From Desulfobulbus sp. (lineage in GTDB: Bacteria > Desulfobacterota > Desulfobulbia > Desulfobulbales > Desulfobulbaceae), in contig DRKH01000154.1 in the NCBI GenBank assembly GCA_011051825.1, positions 1 through 5,046 of the forward strand: a stretch of 5,046 nt of DNA, in the 5' to 3' direction. The position numbers and the translations under genes were made by a program. Positions within the stretch are counted from its first letter, which is position 1; each line of letters starts with the position of its first letter. Positions 1-5,046 of the stretch are shown here, in pieces. The notes beneath the pieces are model-generated. The model was not told where the DNA came from. It searched no databases and worked only from the letters and a program-made list of their open reading frames with translations.

Positions 1-881
1 TAGGAGTTGACCAGCGGATTGGTCACGGCGACAAAGCCCTTGGCGTTCTTGGCAATACCGGCAATATACTGATATGCCGTTTCGGAGAGCTGCAGCGGAC
101 CATTTTCATCAAAGAAGGCGTTGGTGCCGTCAAGCTTGAACAGGGACTGGTTGGTATGCATTCCGGAACCGTTGATGCCGAATACGGGTTTGGGCATGAA
201 GGTCGCATGCAGGCCATGCTGGGCGGCGATGGAACGGACAACCCATTTGAAGGTCAAGGTATTGTCGGCGGCGGTCAAGGCATCGCTGTATTTAAAATTG
301 ACCTCATGCTGTCCCTCGGCAACCTCATGATGGGAGGCCTCAATCTCAAAACCCATTGCCTCCAGAGTCTCAATGATCTCTCGACGACAGTTAATACCGC
401 AGTCATCGGGATCAACGTCAAAGTAACCGGCCACATCATGGGTAACGGTGGTGGCATCACCGAATTCATCTTTTTCAAACAGGAAAAACTCGGCTTCGGT
501 TCCGACGTTCATGGTGAAGCCCATCTCCTTGGCTTCGGCAAGGACACGCTTGAGGTTATTCCGGGGACAGCCGTCAAACGGGGTTCCATCGGACTTGTAT
601 ACATCGCAGATGATCCGGGCGGCATTGACGCCATCCTGATTTCTCCAGGGAAGGACGCAAAAGGTATCATAGTCCGGTTTCAGGTACATATCGGACTCGT
701 TGATGCGAACAAAACCGTCGATGGAAGAGCCGTCGAACATCATCTGGCCGTCCAGGGCTTTCTCGATCTGGCTCAACGGCATGGCGACATTTTTCATAAA
801 ACCGAAAATGTCGACAAACTGCAGCCGAAAGAAGTGCACGTTCTGCTCTTCAATGATTTTCATTATTTCTTCGCGTGTCAT
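1..881 (-). CDS. glnA: Type I glutamine synthetase, GSI-alpha class (5' part, 293 codons; C-terminus outside window)
   Basis: This enzyme makes glutamine from glutamate, ammonia and ATP in the cytoplasm as a dodecamer. The visible 293 residues contain the N-terminal beta-grasp domain with the DGSSIDGF loop (50-57) and the start of the catalytic domain. Metal-ligand glutamates lie in TEAEFFLF (E129, E131) and HHEVAEGQHE (E186, E193). NGSGMH (237-242) carries the active-site histidine, and the frame leaves the window at NPLVNS. Only 16 residues separate EFFLF from GYFD, so the roughly 25-residue insert of the adenylylated GSI-beta class is missing. The sequence closely follows Bacillus GlnA, including Arg59, which aligns with the feedback-inhibition residue Arg62 of B. 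subtilis. The ATG at 881-879 is preceded by AAGGAG (894-889) at 7-nt spacing. The family is about 440-450 residues, so about one third is missing. The adenylylation region cannot be inspected. glnA lies 145 bp downstream of glnD. Confidence 0.97.
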   Translation of the reverse strand, partial: MTREEIMKIIEEQNVHFFRLQFVDIFGFMKNVAMPLSQIEKALDGQMMFDGSSIDGFVRINESDMYLKPDYDTFCVLPWRNQDGVNAARIICDVYKSDGTPFDGCPRNNLKRVLAEAKEMGFTMNVGTEAEFFLFEKDEFGDATTVTHDVAGYFDVDPDDCGINCRREIIETLEAMGFEIEASHHEVAEGQHEVNFKYSDALTAADNTLTFKWVVRSIAAQHGLHATFMPKPVFGINGSGMHTNQSLFKLDGTNAFFDENGPLQLSETAYQYIAGIAKNAKGFVAVTNPLVNS

Positions 882-1026
882 GTTTCATCTCCTTGTTCTG
901 GGGTGTTTGATAAAGGGAATCCGGACAAACCGGACAAACCGTTCATACCACTTTCGGCCTGTTTCGGCATCAAAATATTACAATTTCGACAAACGGAAAC
1001 AGCCATTTTTTCATTTTTCGGCTTTT
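882..1026 (-). promoter_or_regulatory. glnD-glnA intergenic leader with repeated short motifs
   Basis: This 145-bp gap is long for an otherwise tight operon and is visibly patterned. On the minus strand GCCGAAA occurs three times (1022-1016, 968-962, 958-952) and GTTTGTC three times (994-988, 939-933, 930-924). Two of the pairs have the same 35-bp overall span (1022-988 and 958-924). The only clear expression signal is the glnA Shine-Dalgarno AAGGAG at 894-889. I found no GG-N10-GC sigma-54 core and no good -35/-10 pair; TAATAT at 980-975 lacks a credible -35. A role as regulator-binding or RNA leader region is inference. Confidence 0.4.
921..941. repeat. Tandem 9-bp repeat, CCGGACAAA x2 plus CCG
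   Basis: On the plus strand the unit CCGGACAAA occurs at 921-929 and 930-938 and is followed by a partial CCG at 939-941. A related GACAAAC core recurs at 988-994. The repeat also contains a 5-bp stem, TCCGG (920-924) with CCGGA (930-934), around a 5-nt loop, so it could act as a small hairpin as well as a protein site. It lies 40 bp upstream of the glnA start codon. Confidence 0.6.
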
Positions 1027-3603
1027 TTACTCTTCGTTTTCGTCGACACCTATGATTTGCAACAGGGTTTTACGAATCTTTTCCTGCAAGTCCTCATCAA
1101 GAACTTTGCCGTTATCGCCGATGGTCACATAAAAAATATCGATCAGCTGCTCCACTTCGGTGGCTATTCTGGCCCGATGGATATCAAGACCGAAATCGGA
1201 AAGGGTCTGGGTAAGCTGGTACAGGGCACCCGGCGCATCACAGCCATAAACCTCGATAACGGTAAACCTGCTCGAGGCCGCATTATCGAGCACAACCTTC
1301 TGCTCAAGCTGCTGCACCTTGCGTCGCGGCCCAAGGCCCAGCCCCTGCCTTTTGCCGTGCAGCTGCAGGCCGACATCCAGCCGGTAGTTCACCGCCTGGT
1401 TCAAATCCCGCTCCAGGGCCTGCCAGTCCTGTTCATCAAAACCGGCATCAACAACCGGCTGCACGTCCAGGACATCGACAACCGTTTTGTCCGGCCAGGT
1501 AAAAATCTGGGCCGCCAGGACCGAGAGGTTATGCAGGGCAAGCACCCCGCAGAGTTTTGCCAGCAGACCGGGCCGGTCTTTACTGAGCATCAGCAGCGAC
1601 CAGTAGCCCTGGCGGGCCTCCGGAAAAAGCAGCACCTTCTGCTGCAGGGCTCCTGATTGATCACGATGCAGCTGCAGATGCTGCACCACCATCTCCGGAG
1701 TGAAGCTTGTCAGATAATCCTCGGGCAGATCCTCCACCGCAATCCGCAGCCCATCCTGCCCTTCAAGCAGCGTCTCCACCTGCTGCCTGAGCCAGGAAGC
1801 GCCCTGCCCTTCTGCCTGAACATCACTGCTTTTAACCGCACAGTCTCCATCAAGGCACGACTTCACCTTAAGATAGAGCTCGGCCAGCAGGCTCGCCTTC
1901 CAGTCCGACCAGGCGGAGGGACCAGTGGCCCTGGAATCGGCGATGGTAAGCAGGTAGAGCATGGTCAGCCGGTCAAGATCTCCGATCAGTTCTGCGGCCT
2001 GGCGGATAAATTCCTGATCTTCCAGATCACGACGCAGGGCGTTTTCCGGCAGATACAGGTGATAGCGGATCACAAAGGCCAGGCAGGCCCGCTCTTCATC
2101 GGGCAGGCCGAGCCGAACCCCTACACCTTCGACCATCTCGGCACCAAGCTTTGAATGATCAGCGTGCCGCCCCTTGCCGATATCATGGAGCAGAGCGGCC
2201 AGGTAGAGCAGGTGGGGCGAAGCCAGTCCCATAAACAACTCCGTCTCTTCCAGTCGCAGCCCATGCACCTCCGCCACCGTCTGCAACTGGTGCCGGTCCA
2301 CGGTATAGATATGGTAAAGATCGTGCTGGGCCAGGGACTCGACCCCGGCAAATTCCGGGATATAGGCAGTCAGTAATCCGGTCTCAAGCATGCATTCGAG
2401 CACGGGCACCGGCTCATGGCTCTGCATGAGCAGCTCAATAAAGGCCCTTGCCACCCTGCGGGAATTCCGAAAGGAATCATCAACAAGCCCGAGATGAGCG
2501 GTGACCTGCCGGCGAAGACGGTGATGCAGCGGCAGACCGGTTCGCCCGGCCTGGAGGAAAAGACGCATGAGCAGATACGGCCGCCGTTCAAATTCGTGCG
2601 GATCCAGCACATGCAGGGTTCCACCGCGAAGAACAATGGCCTTTTCCAGAACCTTTTCTTTTCCGGTCTTTAATTTCGGCCCCAGGACCTCCCGGACATG
2701 TTCGAAAAAGAGATCGGTGATAACGGCGATGGTCTGCAGGTGGCCGTAGACATGCCGCATGAACTGCTCAACGGCAAGTTGTCCTGCGGTATCTTTATAA
2801 TCAAAGGCGGCCGCCATCTCTTCCTGATACTCAAAGATCAGCTGATCGTTTTTCCTCCGGCTGATATAGTGAAGACGATTGCGGATCTTGGCCAGCATAT
2901 CCCAGGACCGGGTAAAGGCCTGATAATCTTCGCTGGTCAGCAGACCTGCATCAGCCATGGCATCAAGACCCGACAACCCGAAAACAGCCTTGGCTACCCA
3001 GAGCATGGCCTGGATATCACGCATGCCCCCTTTACCCTCTTTGATATGCGGCTCAAGCAGATAGGCATGGGCGCCGTACTTGTCCCGGCGCTGGGCCCGA
3101 AAGCCTTCCATGGTCTCGACAAATTTCTGCCGTTTTCCTTCAAATATTTTTTTGCGGTAACGGCCGAGCAACTTGTCGTAGAGAGCTTCGGACCCGACCA
3201 GCAGGCGGGAATCGAGCAGGGCGACCTGAAAGAAGAAATCTTCTCCGGCAAAGCGGACCGCATCCTTAACCCCGCGCACCGAATGACCGACTTCGAAACC
3301 GGCATCCCAAAGCGGATAGAGAATGGATTCCGACACCTCCTGTATGGATTTGGCCGAACGTCGGTCATGGAGGAGGAGCAGATCTATATCGGAAAAGGGG
3401 TACAGCTCACGACGGCCATACCCCCCAAGGGCAACAAGTGCCAGCTGCCCCTTACTTCCGGCTACTGCAGCTGAACTGTTAAACTGATCAATGATAAAAG
3501 CATCCACCAGCGAAGTGTGGCGGTGCAGAAGCTCATGACCACTGAGCCCCTGCTGCCACAACTCCTCCAGGGCAGCCTGCTGTGCCCGTAACGCCTTTGA
3601 CAT
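1027..3603 (-). CDS. glnD: Bifunctional PII uridylyltransferase / uridylyl-removing enzyme
   Basis: GlnD is the cell's glutamine sensor: when glutamine is low it adds UMP to PII, and when glutamine is high it removes it. The 858-residue product has the full domain order. The N-terminal nucleotidyltransferase motif GGYGRRELYPFSDIDLLLL (60-78) carries catalytic Asp72 and Asp74. The HD hydrolase domain carries His438 and the LLHDIGKG motif (His473, Asp474) and performs UMP removal. Two C-terminal ACT domains follow, at about 668-745 and 779-855, the glutamine-binding sensors with DRPGLLAKL and DAPGALYQL. Length is close to E. coli GlnD (about 890), and no frameshift or lost catalytic residue is seen. 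The ATG overlaps the glnB TGA by one base (TGATG), with GAGG 7 nt upstream inside glnB, so translational coupling to its own substrate gene is likely. It ends TAA at 1029-1027. Confidence 0.97.
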   Translation of the reverse strand: MSKALRAQQAALEELWQQGLSGHELLHRHTSLVDAFIIDQFNSSAAVAGSKGQLALVALGGYGRRELYPFSDIDLLLLHDRRSAKSIQEVSESILYPLWDAGFEVGHSVRGVKDAVRFAGEDFFFQVALLDSRLLVGSEALYDKLLGRYRKKIFEGKRQKFVETMEGFRAQRRDKYGAHAYLLEPHIKEGKGGMRDIQAMLWVAKAVFGLSGLDAMADAGLLTSEDYQAFTRSWDMLAKIRNRLHYISRRKNDQLIFEYQEEMAAAFDYKDTAGQLAVEQFMRHVYGHLQTIAVITDLFFEHVREVLGPKLKTGKEKVLEKAIVLRGGTLHVLDPHEFERRPYLLMRLFLQAGRTGLPLHHRLRRQVTAHLGLVDDSFRNSRRVARAFIELLMQSHEPVPVLECMLETGLLTAYIPEFAGVESLAQHDLYHIYTVDRHQLQTVAEVHGLRLEETELFMGLASPHLLYLAALLHDIGKGRHADHSKLGAEMVEGVGVRLGLPDEERACLAFVIRYHLYLPENALRRDLEDQEFIRQAAELIGDLDRLTMLYLLTIADSRATGPSAWSDWKASLLAELYLKVKSCLDGDCAVKSSDVQAEGQGASWLRQQVETLLEGQDGLRIAVEDLPEDYLTSFTPEMVVQHLQLHRDQSGALQQKVLLFPEARQGYWSLLMLSKDRPGLLAKLCGVLALHNLSVLAAQIFTWPDKTVVDVLDVQPVVDAGFDEQDWQALERDLNQAVNYRLDVGLQLHGKRQGLGLGPRRKVQQLEQKVVLDNAASSRFTVIEVYGCDAPGALYQLTQTLSDFGLDIHRARIATEVEQLIDIFYVTIGDNGKVLDEDLQEKIRKTLLQIIGVDENEE

Positions 3604-3941
3604 CAGATGGCCTCGTGGTCGACCTCTCCGGTACGGACACGAACGATCTTCTCGACCGGCAGGACAAAGATCTTGCCGTCACCGATTTTACCGGTACGGG
3701 CGGCCTCGACAATGGTATCGATGACCTGATCAACCTGCTCAGTATCGATAATAATCTCCATCTTTACCTTTGGCAGAAAATCAACGACATACTCGGCACC
3801 ACGATAAATTTCGGTATGGCCTTTCTGGCGCCCGTATCCCTTGACTTCGGAAATGGTCATCCCCTTGATCCCTATCCCGTTCAGGGCCTCCTTTACGTCG
3901 TCAAGCTTAAACGGCTTGATAATGGCCTCGATTTTTTTCAT
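3603..3941 (-). CDS. glnB: Nitrogen regulatory protein PII, GlnB type
   Basis: PII is a small trimeric cytoplasmic signal protein that binds ATP, ADP and 2-oxoglutarate and relays nitrogen status. The 112-residue product has the family's normal length. The T-loop signature YRGAEY (46-51) ends in Tyr51, the residue uridylylated by GlnD. The second signature, TGKIGDGKIFVLPV (83-96), supplies nucleotide-binding residues. The start MKKIEAIIKPFKLDDV and Asp54 in YVVDFLPKVK resemble E. coli GlnB; E. coli GlnK has Asn54. Its place just after amtB is where a GlnK would be expected, so glnK is the alternative name; sequence favours glnB. The ATG at 3941-3939 has GAGGA at 3952-3948, 6 nt upstream. It overlaps glnD by one base. 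It lies 262 bp downstream of amtB, 162 bp of which are accounted for by an insertion. Confidence 0.95.
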   Translation of the reverse strand: MKKIEAIIKPFKLDDVKEALNGIGIKGMTISEVKGYGRQKGHTEIYRGAEYVVDFLPKVKMEIIIDTEQVDQVIDTIVEAARTGKIGDGKIFVLPVEKIVRVRTGEVDHEAI

Positions 3942-4040
3942 CTATCTTCCTCAGTTATGTTTTCAGGCAGTAAACAAAACGCCTGGACGGCCTGCACACC
4001 TCGGCAAGCCGCCACGCTTCAACCTAACGCCTAATACCTT
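3942..4040 (-). promoter_or_regulatory. Remaining native amtB-glnB spacer with glnB ribosome-binding site
   Basis: Once the inserted element and one target copy are removed, this is essentially the original amtB-glnB spacer. It holds the glnB Shine-Dalgarno (GAGGA, 3952-3948) and a modest 5-bp hairpin, CAGGC (3964-3968) with GCCTG (3981-3985), around a 12-nt loop. No T-tract follows the hairpin in the direction of transcription, so it is not a convincing terminator. I see no sigma-54 site matching TGGCAC-N4-TTGC and no good sigma-70 pair, so glnB may be read from upstream of amtB. Confidence 0.35.
3964..3985. other. Small inverted repeat upstream of glnB
   Basis: CAGGC (3964-3968) and GCCTG (3981-3985) are perfect inverted copies with a 12-nt A/C-rich (plus-strand) loop. 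The structure begins 23 bp upstream of the glnB ATG, just before the ribosome-binding site. It could be a weak RNA hairpin or an operator, but a 5-bp stem may also arise by chance. Confidence 0.25.
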
Positions 4041-4048
4041 ATTAATTA
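4041..4048. repeat. 8-bp target-site duplication, copy 1 (ATTAATTA)
   Basis: ATTAATTA directly abuts the left end (GTAAC...) of the 154-bp inserted element and is identical to 4203-4210 at the other end. A perfect 8-bp match sitting exactly at both termini is the expected scar of transposition. In transcription order this copy is the new one, downstream of the amtB stop. Confidence 0.85.
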
Positions 4049-4202
4049 GTAACTATTCAGGTAGGGGCAGAGAACTAGCCCTCCCACCACCTGTAACTGT
4101 TCAGAAGTGCTCCATATCTGTGCAGTCAGGCCTATAAACTATAGTGATTCCTATGTGAATCAGGCCTGACCGTGCAGAGATGGGGTGCTCCTGAATAGTT
4201 AC
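4049..4202. mobile_element. Non-autonomous MITE-like element, 154 bp, IS66-type ends
   Basis: The element starts GTAACTATTCAGG (4049-4061) and ends with its perfect inverted complement CCTGAATAGTTAC (4190-4202), giving 13-bp terminal inverted repeats. Identical ATTAATTA octamers flank it. It has no credible coding frame, so it would need a transposase supplied in trans. Ends beginning GTAA with an 8-bp target duplication are known features of the IS66 family; the assignment rests on those two traits only. Inside is a third copy of the terminal motif (GTAACTGTTCAG, 4093-4104) in the same orientation as the left end, which opens a 41-bp inverted repeat with the right end. The left 44 bp hold a separate possible hairpin (CAGGT 4058-4062 with ACCTG 4089-4093; GGGC 4065-4068 with GCCC 4078-4081). 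It separates amtB from glnB. Confidence 0.85.
4093..4202 (+). repeat. Long hairpin within the element: 41-bp ungapped inverted repeat, 28-nt loop
   Basis: Left arm 4093-4133 and right arm 4162-4202 align without gaps. By hand count, 32 of 41 positions are Watson-Crick pairs. In plus-strand RNA six more are G-U (at 4099, 4108, 4109, 4111, 4121 and 4122), leaving only three non-pairs (4105, 4116, 4124). In minus-strand RNA only two of the nine imperfect positions become G-U. The loop (4134-4161) contains a further 5-bp stem, GATTC (4146-4150) with GAATC (4157-4161). The structure therefore folds better as plus-strand RNA, antisense to the operon. No T-tract follows it on the minus strand, so it does not look like a terminator for amtB. 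Whether any RNA is made is not known. Confidence 0.8.
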
Positions 4203-4210
4203 ATTAATTA
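4203..4210. repeat. 8-bp target-site duplication, copy 2 (ATTAATTA), overlapping the amtB stop
   Basis: This second perfect ATTAATTA abuts the right end of the element. Read on the minus strand it is TAATTAAT and contains the last base of the amtB Tyr codon, the final Asn codon and the TAA stop (4206-4204). The insertion thus duplicated the stop region and left the AmtB reading frame and terminus unchanged. Confidence 0.85.
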
Positions 4211-5046
4211 TAGGCCGCCTCGGAATGCTCGGTATAATCCATCCCCTGAACCTCACCTTCCTCGGCCAGGCGCATGCCAATGGTGGAATGCAGTATTTTC
4301 ACCAGAATCCAGGAGACCACAAAGGCGTACAGCCCAACCACGACAACCCCGATCAACTGGGAAAACAACTGGGATGCACTGCCGTACAGCAAACCGTCCA
4401 CCCCGCCCGGATTTACGGCCTTGGAGGCAAACACCCCGAGAAGCAGGGTACCGACAAGTCCGCCCACACCATGAATACCAACCACATCAAGGGAGTCATC
4501 ATACCCGAATTTTGATTTCATATTGACGGCGATAAAACAGATGACACCGGCAATCAGGCCGATGGCAATAGCCGCGTTCGGGCCGACAAAACCCGCTGCC
4601 GGGGTAATCGTTGCCAGACCGGCAATGGCCCCCGATGCTGCACCCAGCGTAGTCGGTTTGCCAAGTTTTAGCCACTCCATCAAGGTCCACATGGCCATTC
4701 CGGCCATTCCGGCAAGATGGGTCGCCACAAAAGCGGTGGCCGCAACCGAATCGGCCGCCAGAGCGCTGCCGCCGTTAAAACCGAACCAGCCGAACCAGAG
4801 CAGACCGGTTCCCAGCATGGTCATGGGCAGATTATGGGGCATAAAGTTATCCCGGCCATATCCCCGGCGGGGCCCTATGACCAGAATAGCTGCAAGCGCT
4901 GCTGCGCCGCAGGTCACATGAACCACCAGCCCGCCGGCAAAATCCAGCACCGGCACATCAAGAGCAGACAGCCAGCCGCCGCCCCATATCCAATGGCAGA
5001 CCGGATTATACACCAGCAGGGCCCACAGCAGAGAAAACAGGGCAAA
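4204..5046 (-). CDS. amtB: Ammonium transporter AmtB (3' part, 280 codons plus stop)
   Basis: AmtB is a trimeric inner-membrane channel that conducts ammonium/ammonia and is blocked by unmodified PII. The open frame enters from the window edge; a GTG at 5013 lies inside a membrane helix (FALFSLLWALLVYNPV) and is not the start. Conserved features, numbered from the first visible codon: His18 in CHWIWGGG and His192 in GIHGVGG are the twin pore histidines (E. coli His168 and His318). LWFGWFGFN carries Trp87 and Phe90, matching Trp212 and Phe215. DFAGGLVVH and PHNLPM are family motifs. The cytoplasmic tail ends GMDYTEHSEAAYN, the usual C-terminal signature needed for coupling and PII control. Full proteins are about 400-430 residues, so roughly the first third is missing. 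The frame is intact up to a TAA that lies in the target duplication of an inserted element. glnB follows on the same strand. Confidence 0.97.
   Translation of the reverse strand, partial: FALFSLLWALLVYNPVCHWIWGGGWLSALDVPVLDFAGGLVVHVTCGAAALAAILVIGPRRGYGRDNFMPHNLPMTMLGTGLLWFGWFGFNGGSALAADSVAATAFVATHLAGMAGMAMWTLMEWLKLGKPTTLGAASGAIAGLATITPAAGFVGPNAAIAIGLIAGVICFIAVNMKSKFGYDDSLDVVGIHGVGGLVGTLLLGVFASKAVNPGGVDGLLYGSASQLFSQLIGVVVVGLYAFVVSWILVKILHSTIGMRLAEEGEVQGMDYTEHSEAAYN

Noticed and set aside
960..1010. Sigma-70 promoter for glnA with -10 TAATAT (980-975)
   Set aside because: The hexamers at 16-18 bp spacing (CTGTTT, GCTGTT, GGCTGT) match TTGACA poorly.
1001..1028. AGCC...GGCT followed by a T-run, read on the plus strand, as a terminator
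   Set aside because: The stem has only 4 bp around a 15-nt A/T loop, and no plus-strand gene ends there. On the minus strand no T-run follows.
156..1656. Long plus-strand open frames (156-1055 and 700-1656)
   Set aside because: They lie opposite glnA, the leader and the 3' end of glnD, whose minus-strand products match known families over their full visible lengths. The plus-strand translations show no recognisable domain and no well-placed ribosome-binding site.
2698..3474. Plus-strand 258-codon open frame
   Set aside because: It is antisense to the nucleotidyltransferase half of glnD and is explained by codon bias of the GC-rich real gene.
3942..4040. Sigma-54 promoter upstream of glnB
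   Set aside because: One GG-N10-GC spacing exists near AGGTTGAAGCGTGGC, but the flanking bases do not match TGGCAC-N4-TTGCW. It is no better than chance.
4093..4202. Long hairpin as a Rho-independent terminator between amtB and glnB
   Set aside because: On the transcribed (minus) strand the stem is followed by AGGTGGTGGG, not a T-tract, and the terminal repeats plus target duplication explain it better as a mobile element.
5011..5013. GTG at 5013 as the amtB start
   Set aside because: The frame continues upstream to the window edge through hydrophobic residues of a conserved membrane helix, and a start here would remove the first third of a family of about 400 residues.

Overview
The window is a nitrogen-control cluster read entirely on the minus strand. 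In transcription order it holds the 3' two-thirds of amtB (ammonium channel), glnB (PII signal protein), glnD (PII uridylyltransferase/uridylyl-removing enzyme) and the 5' two-thirds of glnA (type I glutamine synthetase). amtB and glnA are cut by the window edges; glnB and glnD are complete. The combination of GlnD, a GlnB-type PII with Tyr51 and a short Bacillus-like (GSI-alpha) glutamine synthetase, together with moderately high GC, suggests a Gram-negative bacterium of the deltaproteobacterial/Desulfobacterota kind. That placement is inference; no rRNA or other marker gene is present.

Layout from right to left: amtB 5046-4204; a 262-bp amtB-glnB gap (4203-3942); glnB 3941-3603; glnD 3603-1027, whose ATG shares one base with the glnB TGA; a 145-bp leader (1026-882) with short repeats; glnA 881-1, running off the window. 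Likely working order: AmtB imports ammonium; GlnD senses glutamine and adds UMP to or removes it from Tyr51 of PII; PII docks on AmtB and acts on other nitrogen regulators; GlnA assimilates the ammonium.

The unexpected item is in the amtB-glnB gap. A 154-bp element (4049-4202) starts GTAACTATTCAGG and ends with its inverted complement, and it is flanked by a perfect 8-bp duplication, ATTAATTA. It encodes no protein. It has the hallmarks of a non-autonomous (MITE-like) insertion with IS66-type ends (5'-GTAA, 8-bp target duplication). It landed exactly on the amtB stop codon and regenerated it. Within it, a 41-bp ungapped inverted repeat forms a long hairpin whose imperfect pairs are mainly G-U in plus-strand RNA. 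Removing the element and one target copy restores a 100-bp amtB-glnB spacer.

The long plus-strand open frames opposite glnA and glnD are shadows of the real genes.
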